This document shows positions 10,625 to 22,655 of a stretch of DNA of 64,000 bases, one piece after another (the first letter of the stretch is position 1; the number at the start of each line of letters is the position of its first letter). The translations under genes were made by a program, and so were the position numbers. Source of the DNA: Strigamia acuminata (Eukaryota; Arthropoda; Chilopoda; Geophilomorpha; Linotaeniidae); the NCBI GenBank assembly GCA_949358305.1, contig OX442314.1, positions 32,421,608-32,485,607 of the forward strand, in the 5' to 3' direction. The notes below the pieces were generated by a model. That model was given only the letters and a program-made list of their open reading frames with translations. It was not told where the DNA came from and searched no databases.

Positions 10625-11636
10625 ATCTACCCAGCACAGAAAGCAGTTTTTAATAGGTCTTCCCACAGGAAGACCAATGTTGACTATTTGGTGGACTTTT
10701 CCAGAGATAACAAAGACAATCCAACCCCCCTGTGTGATTAACCCTATCCATTTTGGTCAATGCCTACTAGTATGGTCTATCTAACGGTGTGGCGACATGA
10801 TCTTATCCATGGCAACTTGGGGACGTGTTACCATGGGGTAGGACGCATGCTCATGTAAATAAAGATAGGGACTCCAGATTGTTGGGTGATTGACCTTTAT
10901 TAATTTGTTTGTCTAGGGGTCGGTCTCCCATCTACCCATGTGCTTGCAGTGCCGCGAAGACACGCCACACCAACAACCGGCCCGTCACGCACAGCGAGGG
11001 ATCCCCATGTCTGATGTATCAGTTGGCCTTATTTATTTTGCCGTTTTTACCCAAACGGCCCATGCAATCGCTCATGGAGGCTGGTGGAGAGCAGGTCACA
11101 TGAATGAACACAACAATTGGAAAGGCCTGGGAACACTGACTCTTAGACAACTTATAGTAACGGCTATTAACTATAGAATGTAGCGTCTTGAGTCTTTATT
11201 CTCGTGTTATGGATGAGGGAAGGATACTGTGATTAGATGTAGGGGTGGTCTTTAGGTTTGTACAGTGAAGTACAACTTATATCCCACACAGGCTTAAACA
11301 GAAAGTAATGACCAAAGAGAAAATACTGAGAATAGTAATCGACTTAACGTCAACAAAGAAATCATTAAATACAGTCTCTTGTGCTCATTTCTATCAATGT
11401 GTTGTGCGCCCGGCCCTGTTTATGCATTCCTGTGCGCTATTTGTGTCCGTCCGTTCTCACAACATGACAGTTTCATTGGTGATGTGTTGTGGGATGAGGT
11501 TGAGGGATGGTTTTTAGCGGTGTCAAGTACACTACTATCCCATACTTGCCCAAACCAAAATTAATAATCAAAAAAGAAAATAGTGAAAACGATAATCGAA
11601 CACAAGTTAACTACGAAATCATCTTGATTTTTACAG
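10625..11636 (+). other. rest of intron 5 of IR gene 1
   Basis: Outside the LTR fragment the sequence aligns by eye with intron 5 of gene 2 (about 25690-26100). Shared strings include GACAATCCAACCCC, TGTGTGATTA, GATTAGATGTAGGGGTGG and GTACAGTGAAGTACA. I see no coding sequence. It shows that gene 1 exons 1-5 should lie left of the gypsy insertion. Confidence 0.65.
10788..11100 (+). repeat. degraded LTR-like insertion in intron 5 of IR gene 1
   Basis: Begins TGTGGCGACATG and ends GCAGGTCACA. Interior landmarks (CCTTTATT, TTGTCTAGGGGT, CTCATGGAGGCTG) are shared with the LTRs at 33882 and 51720. The aligned intron of gene 2 (about 25850) lacks it, so it is an insertion. The right edge may extend to about 11130. 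Confidence 0.6.
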
Positions 11637-14418
11637 CTTGAAATAAAACCGAAATACGGTTTTCTATTAAAATTTTTCGAAATTCTTGATCGCGTATTGG
11701 AAAAATTCAGTAACATTTGGTAAAGTTTTTGTTGCTTGGTAAACTATACTTTCAGTTGGTTGACAAAAACCTTTCTTCATTTCTAGCTCAATAGTCAATA
11801 TTACGATTAAGTATGACAATAATATCCTTACAAATCTGAAGAAGAAAGTAAGTGTGTTAATTACAACGTTGTGATATTAGTAAGTTTGCACAAGGTTACT
11901 ATTCCTTATATGGTTAGTACAGGATAGCTGGAAGTACAGTCGGTTCCAATAAGTTGAGACTACCCTGAAATTTTTGTGAGCAAATTTATTTTGTCACAAT
12001 TATAAACGAGAAAAAAAGCAAACAAAATGGCTGGGCAGATTGAAATCTGAATAAAGAATCAATTACCGTTTATAATCTCTTCAACCCGCAACAATGGTTT
12101 AACAAAGGGACTCATGTTTAGGAAATTAACTTAAACTTTACTTATTCTAGTCAGAAATCTAGTTTAGAGATATCTGGCATTTAACTAAAACTCATAAAAT
12201 AATTATCACTTACATGCTTTTGTTCAATACAATCTTAATTCTAAAATAAATAAAATAAATGAAAATAATTTAAGTTATTATCATAACATAACTTACAGGT
12301 TAGGCATATGCCTAAGTTATGTTATGATGATAACTAAGTTCATGCCTGTCCATAAACTAGAAGGCAGATGCTAAAGTTGGCGCACGGTATCTTGATGCTA
12401 AATTCTTACTGCAAATCCCATTCTGCGCAGACGATTTTCTAATTCCAGTTGTTATTTAGCAGTATTAAGCCTAATATTAAGCCTAATATTGCAAAAATAA
12501 AGTAAATAAACAACAATAAACTCATATTTAAAAGTAATTTACAATGTAGTATCAAAATATTTTTGTTTATTTACTTTATTTTCGCATTATTAGGCCTAAT
12601 ATTAGGCTTAATACTGCTATATAACAACTGGAATTAGGAAATCGTCTGCGCAGAATGGGATGCACAGTACGAATTTAGCATCAAGATACTGTGCGCCAAC
12701 TTATAGTTTGGGAACTCCAGAAGAACTGACCTTAATGGGAAGCTTCTGTTACTAAGTTAACTCCTATTCCCCCTGTTAACTTCAATAGCTCAAACCGATT
12801 ACATCACAGTGGCAAACGCCATCTGTTGAGCTTTTATTGCACTGTACCAGCTCAAATAAAGTGCAGAAGCCAGCCAATTCACGGTACCGCTTAAACACGA
12901 GACAAAATCATTTTCTCTAGAAATTCTGTTGTAATTGATTTTAATCCAAAGAAATTGCACACTTTAATATACTGTACGTTAACACACAACACTTTTCAGA
13001 ATTCATTTTTTATTCAACTTGCCTATTTTTTTATCAGCAATATGACATCGTCAAAATGATATATGGAATGAGTACAGAACGTGTGCTGAATTTCGACTTT
13101 GTCAATTATCCGATCTACAGAGACACATTTGCATTCGTCATGAGACAGGACAATGTCATCAAAGAATACTTATGGTTGACATTTTTCAAACCGTTTTCTA
13201 TGGTTGTTTGGTTGTGTATTTTAGCTACTTATTTGATCATCGCGCTATCTCTTGCTTCGATCACCCAATACCGCAAAAGCAAACCCTCAACTTCAGGTAA
13301 ATACACTTCAAAAAATTACTAATCAATTTACAAGCAATATTACTTTTATTGTACATCAAAGCTTATACCGTTACTGGAACGGAAAACTTGTTTCGTTTGC
13401 TAATCATTTCAAGCTATAGTGCGGTACTGTATACATCACTCACTGTTACAACATCACGCCTGCAATACAACAGCATTCAAGACGTATTGTTAGACGACAG
13501 GGTCAACCTTTACGCTTTTGGAGTGGCGTTCCCTTACAAGCTCATTAAGGTAATGGATAGAAATGTCAAAACACCTGACTTGAATTGTTACACTATTAAA
13601 ATATCAAAAGGTGCTTGTTAAACATACTTACTGTATGCGGTTAAGAATGCAATGTTTTTATGCCTTTTTTTTGTTGGAATTGTGCACCCAGGTAGATGGA
13701 GTTTAGTACAGACCAACAAATAAAAGCGTATGGATTTGGAGTTTGTAGGTGGTACAGTACTTGTAATAGGATAGTATGTTCTTATTTTTCTATGGCAGAA
13801 TGCAGAAACAAATCTTACACGGCAAATTTGGTATCGGATGGAAAAAAGTCCCGGAGAAGGAAACATTTCCTTCACTGATGCTCCAAAACTACTTTCGAAG
13901 AACAAAAATGCCATCATCCACATGTACAATGTGCTCAAAGAGTTTTATGGACAAAACTGTATGTTTAGTTTCATAAAAATTCCCATTGGGGATATTTCAA
14001 CTTATTTCATGTTTAATAAAAAATCCAAATATGTTGAGTTATTTAATCAGAAGTGAGTACTGTAGTAGTAAATTTGTAAAGGTTTTAAAATTCAACTTCA
14101 ATTATACGTTTTAGCATTTTGAACCTAAACGAAAAAGGAATCATAAACAGACTCGACGATAAATACAAAACATCATCATTTTGCCAGACAAGAAATTATG
14201 ACTACAAACCCATCTCTATTTACCACACAATCACAGCATTTCTGATTTTAATTGGAGGAGTTTTCTGCTCTGGAATTATATTTGTCGTGGAATTTTTTTA
14301 TTGGAACAAGTTTCCAGCTGGCAGTGTGCGCACAAATGCAAATCCACTTGTTATTGAAGCAACTGAGAGCGTAAAAGCTGAAGCAGAGCCACGTCATGTC
14401 TTAGTTTCAGCAAGTTAA
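11637..14418 (+). CDS. ionotropic receptor (IR) gene 1, exons 6-11
   Basis: Exons 11637-11719, 11787-11847, 13038-13296, 13362-13549, 13799-14052 and 14115-14418 (TAA), all GT-AG and in phase, modelled on gene 2. The product is the C-terminal two thirds of an IR, a chemosensory ligand-gated channel derived from ionotropic glutamate receptors and sited in sensory-neuron membranes. Seen: first membrane helix in [18 protein letters not shown]; the glutamate-receptor M3-like motif SYSAVLYTSLTV; the S2 half of the ligand domain with conserved Cys and FSFIK; final helix FLILIGGVFCSGIIFVVEFF. The C-terminal tail is longer than in gene 2 (about 23 extra residues). AATAAA follows at 14425. Exons 1-5 are not in the window and presumably lie left of the gypsy insertion. 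Ligand unknown. Confidence 0.85.
12273..12334. repeat. intronic palindrome in intron 7
   Basis: AGTTATTATCATAACATAAC is followed, after a short loop, by its reverse complement. The same palindrome is at 62689-62750 in intron 7 of gene 3, so it predates that duplication. Confidence 0.7.
12374..12702. mobile_element. foldback MITE in intron 7 of IR gene 1
   Basis: Imperfect palindrome of 329 bp. The arms start AAGTTGGCGCAC and match over about 110 bases, including CCCATTCTGCGCAGACGATT on both sides. A TA on each side is compatible with a Tc1/mariner-type target. The loop is AT-rich with TAAGCCTAATATT repeats. No coding capacity. Confidence 0.8.
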
Positions 14419-14826
14419 ACTCTAAATAAAGCAACATTATTGGCCTATACTTACTCAAATGTAAAATAATACATTATTTGACTGTATTGGGCAGTTTCTC
14501 CCCACATTTAGCAACAACTGTTTTTGCACACATGAACAGAAACATCACGCGGATGCTTCACAACATTGCTACTTGAGTGACATTTTTACATTTTTAGATC
14601 TAGAATGAGACCTGTTAGAAATTAAAATTTTGTTTGCTTACCGGTCAATAAAATATATTGTACTTCCCTAATCTGTGTTCTCGGATCTCATTTCTACTGA
14701 ATAGGTTAGGCCGATTTAGTTCATGAAAAGATGATGAAAATTGTCAATTCCAGTTGGTGAAACCGACATGAACCAAGATGATGCTAAAACCAGCTTGAAA
14801 CTACGAGTATGAGACAACCGACTAAG

Positions 14827-14919
14827 GACAGCATTCCTGTCGCTCTCTCATTGGTCGAGAAATCCTATTGTTGTCGGCTCGCTGTGGTGGCTGTGTGAGA
14901 GAGCGACAGGAATGCTGTC
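14827..14919. repeat. short palindromic repeat, copy 1
   Basis: Arms GACAGCATTCCTGTCGCTCT and its reverse complement enclose about 45 bases. A reverse-oriented copy lies at 15128-15218. A small hairpin MITE is likely. Confidence 0.7.
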
Positions 14920-15127
14920 TGATTGTTGTCAGCACACTGTGCGTACTACCATATCCCCACTAAATAAGTGCCCATTTCCCCATCACATTAGAAAAACCAA
15001 TTAAGGTGAGATTCGCGGGGGGGGGGGGGTCAAGGGGGGGCGCTAGCCCCCCTTGTTAGGAAAAAAAAAAAACCTTAGAACACCCGAAAGACCAAGAAAA
15101 AATTATTTATTAACAAGAATTATTACC

Positions 15128-15218
15128 AACAGCATTCCTGTCGCTCTCTCACACAGCCACCAGACTGTGCCGACAACAATAGGATTTCTCAGCCAATGGG
15201 AAAGCAACAGGAATGCTG
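15128..15218. repeat. short palindromic repeat, copy 2
   Basis: Reverse-complement version of 14827-14919, with slightly decayed arms. Between the two copies lie a G-run (15017-15029) and a further 7-G run near 15034-15040. Confidence 0.7.
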
Positions 15219-15340
15219 TCCGTAGCCGCCTGTAGTATGAGACTATCAAAAGTATGGCGAGAAATGAACTTGAAAAAATGTTTGAATGTGGAGCGTGTTA
15301 GTCGGAGTTTAGTTATTTCTTCGCCAGACGGCGATACTCG

Positions 15341-16470
15341 GAAGAAAATGAAAGCAGCAAAGGAATCATATTGGAAATCCACGGAAAAAACGGTGTGCAG
15401 TTCTCAAAATCATCTCAAGTTTCTGTGTAATTCGATAGACTAAACTTATTCACGACAGGTAAAGGCCCCATATTTATCGCAGCATTCGGTCTGGCAATAC
15501 TTAAATCCAGCTCTGATTTTCATTGGTCATTAAAAAGGACCAAAGTCTGAAATTTGTGAATAATGTTTGATTTCGTATCAATTTTGTTACTTACAAGAGC
15601 AATCAGCACAAGTTGCATTTTAACACGTCATTTCAATCGACCGAGTTTTGAACCCTTCCTTCGGTTGGATGCCACAAGAGACTTGAAATGTATTATACGC
15701 AGTTCAGTCAATCTAAAAAACGGAATATTTCATAACGTAAGGAAATGTTTGATCGAGTTTCTTTGAACAATCTTTACTGTTTCCGCCAACGCCAAGTTGA
15801 ACTCGTTGATCTCAATCTCGCTGCATCCATGTAGTCGTGTCTATTATTCTGTGGTCGTGTGGTCACAGAATAAGATACAGAATGGCAACTCAGCGTCGGT
15901 TTCTTTGATGTAGCTGAGGCATGAAAACGTCACAGCACAGTGGCGCCACCGCGTAGAGGGCCTGTAGATCGCGACGAAAAATGTATGGCCGAGGCATGTT
16001 TTGTTCGGAATTTGGAGACAAGGATGCCTTTTAAACTCAAGTAAATAGACCATTTGTTGAATACGAAATAAGTTTTCAAACAATTCAGTTACTGGGAGTT
16101 TAGAAAACAAGGAAAGTTTGTTTTTAATGCTTAATAATTTTTTGTTTTGTAAATTTCTAGATCCCAATGAATTCATGGCCGTGATGTAAACAATTCGAAC
16201 ACAACGTTGCCTTTTAAATCCAAGTAATTAAACAATTTTTTACACATGAAATAAGTTTTAAAACAGTTAAATTACTGGTAGTTTAGAAAACAAGGAAAGT
16301 TCATTTTTACACTTAATAATTTTCTGCTATGTAAATTTGTAGATCACAATGGAGAATTCAAGGCCAAGTGATGTTAACAATTTGGACACAACGTTGCCTT
16401 TTAAACCCAGGTAAATAAATAAAGAAATAAATAACATTTAAAAACATTTAATAATTCACTGATTTGTAAT
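15341..16470 (+). repeat. left arm of large inverted repeat around the P-type element
   Basis: 1130 bp, reverse complement of 20847-21976 and of the same length, with few visible differences. The outer half is host intergenic DNA, also found diverged at 29560-29885. The inner half starts with CAGAATAAGATACAGAATGG (15867) and holds two diverged copies of a unit of about 180 bp beginning at an AACGTTG motif. The 110-codon ORF on its minus strand is mirrored in the other arm only because of the repeat. Confidence 0.9.
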
Positions 16471-17367
16471 TTTCAAAAATTTCCTGCTTTTGCTTTTTGC
16501 AGCTTTAAGAGATCTTGTTTTTTTTTTTAAAACATGGTGTATTTTAACCCTAAAAAAAAGAGAGGTTAAAAACCTTTTACTCACATCACATGAGGAGGGG
16601 AACACTAGTAACTCATTATTGATACATTCAAATAATTTTGTTATAATATTTTCTTGCCAAATTAAATTTTCAAATTTTGAATTAAAAATTTTGTCACATG
16701 AAATCAAATAAGAGTATATACTTTTGGAAGGTAGTTTTAAGGAATGAAAATCACTGATTGAATGGCTGTATGCTCTCCAAAATGTTAGCATTTGTTTTTC
16801 ATTATCCAATGAGTGATTTTTTTCTAGCAGTTTCTCTTTACAAGATTCGCAGTCATCATGCCAGCTAAACAATCGTTTTAACAGATATCCGCCTAAATAA
16901 TAAATTACATTTTCTTGTTCTAGGCACACATCTTCGACTTCTATGCCTAATCCATCGTTGGGTATTTGGTTTTCAGCAGTGTTATTTCCAGGATGTAGCG
17001 TCTTCTGTTTCTTTTTGGGTATGGCTGATAGTGATTTCAAGGTGATTAATATGGCATCCTCATCTACTTTACAGTTTGCATCATAACTTGGCTGCAGCAA
17101 CTTGTTTAAAGCAGCGCTCTTAAAACTGTTGATGAAATCTGTTGTAGTGGGTGCATCATTTGAGCCACATCTTTGCCTTATGATGGAGAAAAAATTTTCC
17201 AGTGGGTCCTGATTGAGTCTTCGGGTGCACAGCCAGGTGAAATTGTATTTTAATTTCAGTTCCTCCCACAAAAGAAGTATGGCGTTTATTGTTTGTCTCC
17301 ATCCACGGAAGCAGTTGTACTTGGCATTGTGCATTACTTTCAAGGCATCAAACCATGTCAGACAATG

Positions 17368-18186
17368 TGTCGCGTCCTACCTGGTGATAGGTTTAAAGTG
17401 CTAACGTGTATTACTTTACCTGTGATCCTACTAAATATGTAAATTACCCAAATGAATACTAAGTATATGTAAATGAACAAATAGGTTTATTCAATAGGCG
17501 TAAGCCTTAAAATACACTCAGTATAAAACTAGAGTCGACTTGGTCAGAGTCGAACAAAGGATTTCTCAAGATGGCGTCGTCGGTTCCGCGTGGTCGGCGG
17601 AACAAAGGCGGCGTCTCGAGTTGTCGTAAATTCGTCACGGATTCGTCGTTCACGGACGCGGTGGAATGCTCTTTCGAGTCTTCTATCCGTGCCTGTTGTC
17701 TAGGGGTTGGTTTTTAGCGTCGCAAGGCTCCGTCCAGAAACGTGGAGTTTCTTACAGGGCACTCGGACACTTCGCAATGGAAATAATCGTGGGTCGATTA
17801 TTCGGTGTGAATCTACAAGGGTTACTTTCCTGCTTTCGCGGGGAAATAACACACAGTGTAAATTCGTGAGAGTTACAGTTGCACTGGAATCAGCGGTCCT
17901 CGATCAATCCTAACTTTTGGTGGAGTTGGCCTGACGGTGAGGTAGTTGCTGTGTTCTTGGTGTCGTTGGTGTAAGTTCTGCTTGTAGGGCGCGAAACTCT
18001 ACCTGATATAGGCCAGGGTGAGGGGCCTGGCTCGGCCAATGGGGGCCGGCCACGCGTCACCTCACCCCCTCGGGGCACGCGCTTCCCAGGGGGGGAAGGC
18101 GGAGCCAACGCGAGAGAACTGACCTTTCCCAGTGACTCATGCGGATGGCGCCCACTGGAGGGGCGACCACCCGCAGGGTCACCACA
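17368..18186 (-). repeat. solo LTR inserted in the P-type element
   Basis: 819 bp, plus strand TGTCGCGTCC...GGGTCACCACA, with a 4-bp duplication AATG on both sides (17364-17367, 18187-18190). The minus strand starts TGTGGTGACCC, so sense is probably minus. Same family as the solo LTR at 59681-60679. Confidence 0.8.
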
Positions 18187-18422
18187 AATGTTGTAAGAAT
18201 TCTATTTGTTCTATTTTTTAAAAGAAAATATTTTAAGCATTGTTATAATTTAATTTCTTTCAAATTGTTTCAGCTGTTACCAGTATCGCTCTGCAATGGT
18301 TTTCGCATGACCTTGCTTTCTTTAAATGTTGAACTGTTGCAAACATCGAACAGTTTGTCGAGAACGAGTGCAAACTCTGCAGTTTCACCAGTAGAAGGAT
18401 CTAATTTTCCTGTACAGAGAAA

Positions 18423-18625
18423 AAATAAAATAAGAATTTATATTTTTTTATTTTTAATTTTTAATTTTTAATTTTTAATTTTATTTTTCAATTTTTTAAT
18501 TTTATTATTTAATTTCTTAATTTTATTTTTATTTTTATCTATTTAGAAATAAAAATAAAATAAAAAATTAAGAATAAAATAAAAAAATAAAATTTATTTA
18601 TATATATTTTTTTAATTTATATTTT
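18423..18625. repeat. AT-only low-complexity tract
   Basis: About 200 bases of T/A runs with TTTTTAATTTTTAATTTT units, partly self-complementary, inside the decayed transposase region. Confidence 0.85.
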
Positions 18626-20846
18626 TTCTTTATAGATACCTAGGCTGATGTACGTGTTTATGCCAGCAGAAACAGAATGGCTAAATGTTTGCGTTGCGTA
18701 TTTCACTTTCATCTTTGAAAAAGGAGGAGGATCGATGTGATTTGGAGTAAGTTTAGGAACTGCTTGAAGTGAGAGCTGGCTGCCTTGGTCAACACGATAT
18801 AATTCTCTAATGTGGTTCCATTTTGCTAGCTTACTGTGGTCGAATTGAATGTCATGTTTATGAAGACAATTTCGAACATTTTTAATGAGATGGCATGGGT
18901 CGTACAAGCAATAAATTTTTTCATTTTCAAATTCAAAATAAGGTTTATCCCAAGTTACATTTAATAATTCCATTAATTTAATATTATTAGCCCCCTGATC
19001 ACATACTAAAGTTTTAACTATTACCTCGCTATCTTTTAAAATTTGGAGTGTTTCAGAAACACAATTTTTTAGGTTTGGGCCATCTGCCCCTTGACATGTG
19101 AAGAAAAATGAAATGGGTTGCTTTCATTTCACTTTTCCCAACCCCCTGACCATGAAAACCAAAGCATGAGTGCTGATGTTTTCACTTCTCATGCCATTTC
19201 CAAAATCTTCAAAACCTTCAACTTTATCTTCATTTTTGTTATATTGTAAATTTATTTTAAGTGAAATTTCATCTAGCAAAATGGAACACACACGATCTTC
19301 TGGTGAAAGGTGTTTGATCTTTTCTTTTAAGACCAAAATTATATCGCTTTTGACTCCAGGCCTCAATTTGATGTGCTCCACCCATTTCTGAAGGGTCCTC
19401 TTTGATGGCAAATTAAATATTTTGCTTAAAAAGCGATAGGATTTTGCACCCATGTAATGTAGTGACAGAGCCAAAAATTTGTTTTCCTCTGACCAGCGCC
19501 TTCCCTTTTTAGCTCTTTGGCCCAGATTGATTTGTGCAGCAAAGAAATCGAGTTGTGGCCCACTCAAGTAATGGGATGCTGCTTCAATGGCATCAGTTTT
19601 GCTCATTTTCCTGTCTGTTGGGTAGGTCGTCACTTTTGTTTTGTTACTCCTGCGGTTTTTTTGCCGTGTTGTTTTTACACATCGTTTCATTTTTTCCAAT
19701 TTCTGTTCCAAATTTTTAATAATTGCATCCTTTTCAGCTAGCTGTTTTGCCCAGTCAAAAGAAGTCGACGGCAGTTGCTGTGATTCCTCGTGTGATTCCT
19801 CGTGTGACTCGGGTTGCAACAATGCAGTCTGTGGAGGCATTATTTCATCTGTTGCAGTTGTAGTAGCAGAAATACTGTCATCTGTGTTGTCATTTTACAA
19901 AGTAATTGATTAATCAACAGGGAATAATTACTTTTTAATTAATTTTTAATTAATTTTTAATTAATTTTTACCTTTTTTCTTTTTTTTAGGTGGCAACTGG
20001 GCAATGTGTTCTGCCCTTAATTTTCGTCTTTCTGCCCTCTGTCTGCAACTTTCTGCTTGCGCAGATTTAGTTTCCTCTGATTCCTTGGATTCGGTTTTAA
20101 AATGGAAGATTGTTGGAACTGCATTCCAAACAAGTCTGTTTCGTTGTGTGTTCATGAACTGACTGTCCTCAAAATGTTCAGCACACAGGAAATAATGCTT
20201 TTTTAATTTCACTTCAGCTTTTTTGGTTAAATCAGCTCTTTTTGTTTTTAGTCTCCATATTCTGCACCTGTGAGAATGAGTTGTGTTGGTTTTTTAAAGT
20301 TATTTCATTATATTTTTTGTATTATTAATATAAAATACTCATGGATTAAAGATAATCTTTATTTATTGCACAGAATTGTCAGATACATGCATGACATATT
20401 TTTTTAACTTATTAATTATCAAATACCTTTCTTCATCTTTTGGAAATCTAAAAAATGAAAGTTTTTTTGGGTTGGCTCCTCTATTATTTGAGCAGTGAAT
20501 TGCACTGCAATAACTTGAACCTGCCTTAGACATTATGTAATGATTGTGACTACTCACATTGGAAAATAAAATGAGTTTTTGGCGCTTTTTTGGCCATATT
20601 TGGGAATATGACAAGTTAGATCCTTTTTTGCATGTCATCAATTGTCCTAAAATGTCTAAAAACATCTAAAAATATCTAAAATATTTATTCATTTCCGTTT
20701 CGAAATATATCGGATGAGTTTTCATCATCAAATCTCGTCGTCTGCAATTTTGACATACAGGCCGGCCACTAGAGGCGCATGTGTCGCATGGGCGCCATGT
20801 TGGGCCTCACGTCAGAATGGGAGTTGCCATTCTGTATCTTATTCTT

Positions 20847-21976
20847 ATTACAAATCAGTGAATTATTAAATGTTTTTAAATGTTATTTATTTCTTTATTT
20901 ATTTACCTGGGTTTAAAAGGCAACGTTGTGTCCAAATTGTTAACATCACTTGGCCTTGAATTCTCCATTGTGATCTACAAATTTACATAGCAGAAAATTA
21001 TTAAGTGTAAAAATGAACTTTCCTTGTTTTCTAAACTACCAGTAATTTAACTGTTTTAAAACTTATTTCATGTGTAAAAAATTGTTTAATTACTTGGATT
21101 TAAAAGGCAACGTTGTGTTCGAATTGTTTACATCACGGCCATGAATTCATTGGGATCTAGAAATTTACAAAACAAAAAATTATTAAGCATTAAAAACAAA
21201 CTTTCCTTGTTTTCTAAACTCCTAGTAACTGAATTGTTTGAAAACTTATTTCGTATTCAACAAATGGTCTATTTACTTGAGTTTAAAAGGCATCCTTGTC
21301 TCCAAATTCCGAACAAAACATGCCTCGGCCATACATTTTTCGTCGCGATCTACAGGCCCTCTACGCGGTGGCGCCACTGTGCTGTGACGTTTTCATGCCT
21401 CAGCTACATCAAAGAAACCGACGCTGAGTTGCCATTCTGTATCTTATTCTGTGACCACACGACCACAGAATAATAGACACGACTACATGGATGCAGCGAG
21501 ATTGAGATCAACGAGTTCAACTTGGCGTTGGCGGAAACAGTAAAGATTGTTCAAAGAAACTCAATCAAACATTTCCTTACGTTATGAAATATTCCGTTTT
21601 TTAGATTGACTGAGTTGCGTATAATACATTTCAAGTCTCACGTGGCATTCAACCGAAGGAAGGGTTCAAAACTCGGTCGATTGAAATGACGTGTTAAAAT
21701 GCAACTTGTGCTGATTGCTCTTGTAAGTAACAAAATTGATACGAAATCAAACATTATTCACAAATTTCAGACTTTGGTCCTTTTTAATGACCAATGAAAA
21801 TCAGAGCTGGATTTAAGTATTGCCAGACCGAATGCTGCGATAAATATGGGGCCTTTACCTGTCGTGAATAAGTTTAGTCTATCAAATTACACAGAAACTT
21901 AAGATGATTTTGAGAACTGCACACCGTTTTTTCCGTGGATTTCCAATATGATTCCTTTGCTGCTTTCATTTTCTTC
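20847..21976 (-). repeat. right arm of large inverted repeat
   Basis: Reverse complement of 15341-16470, 1130 bp. Its inner edge directly follows another copy of the terminal motif (rc of AGAATAAGATACAGAATGG) at 20821-20845. The transposon end therefore abuts an inverted copy of the opposite flank. Confidence 0.9.
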
Positions 21977-22359
21977 TTCGTCTCGATTAGACGTGATTAG
22001 AGACGTGGATTGTGACGAGACAAACTCAATTCTTCAACATGAGCATGTCACCACGCAGTGATGAATACTTTTTATCGTCATCAATTTTTTATTTGAAGCA
22101 AAAAGTTTCCGCTTTGCGCATGGCAATTGGTGACGGCGCACGTAGCACGCACTAACAATTGAAACTTTGACGCGCTTATTATCCTACGTAAGATGAAAAT
22201 AAACATTTGTTTAAATAAATAACATGCCAAGCAAGAATAAAACTTACACAAAATCCTTCCCTCGCTGGGCCTTTTAATAAAAAGAAGAAAAGTCAATACA
22301 TTTCCACTCCTCGTGGTTTAAGTAAGAAATTTTCTGCCTGCATCTCCCGTTTGTAACTT

Positions 22360-22655
22360 CAAAGGCGTATGTGGTTTCAACAAGATGGTGCCACATGCCA
22401 TATTGCCATACAACCATGGAAACAATTCAATTACTGCATGAGACATCACCGGTTTCGGTGATCAGAATTGGCCCCTTTTTCTTGCACCGTCTTGTTGAAA
22501 CCACATATTGGCCACATCAATATAATCCAATTTCGGCAGATAAAACCCTAAACTTTCAGCCGTCAAATCGTCGTTGTTTCAGGGTTGCCAACAATTTACT
22601 GCACAAATGGCGGCTAATTCAAATCTTGCGTTATTTTTGGGACACCATTTATTTC
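22360..22655 (+). mobile_element. mariner-type foldback remnant
   Basis: Encodes WFQQDGATCHIAIQPWK, a transposase segment typical of Tc1/mariner (IS630) families. It is then followed by an inverted copy of the same stretch, ending GTTATTTTTGGGACACC. It is the same family as the complete foldback at 33129-33559, with the left arm truncated. Confidence 0.75.

Larger units (their letters stand above)
16456..20533 (-). pseudogene. THAP/P-element-type transposase, decayed
   Basis: Minus strand. The N-terminal THAP zinc domain is split over two exons: 20533-20363 (YCSAIHC, then FFRFPKDEER) and 20212-19961 (CAEHF and the signature AVPTIF). Then 19840-19124: coiled coil, helix-turn-helix-like region (SKIFNLPSKRTLQKW) and the first RNase H-like Asp in ILLDEISLK. 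Coding resumes in another frame at about 19110 and continues to 18617 with the DPCHLIKNVRN motif. A solo LTR (17368-18186) separates this from 17343-16456, which holds LENFFSIIRQRCGSND, the conserved segment with the catalytic Glu in THAP9/P transposases. A frameshift, the LTR insertion and an AT-rich tract make it non-functional. The role when alive was cut-and-paste transposition. Confidence 0.85.

Noticed and set aside
13618-13938. 106-codon minus-strand ORF over exon 10 of IR gene 1
   Set aside because: Antisense shadow of an exon; the aligned region of gene 2 does not keep it.
15844-16176. 110-codon ORF present almost unchanged at 15844-16176 and 21141-21473
   Set aside because: Both copies lie in the arms of the large inverted repeat, so the match is explained by recent duplication. 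The protein resembles nothing and is not kept elsewhere.
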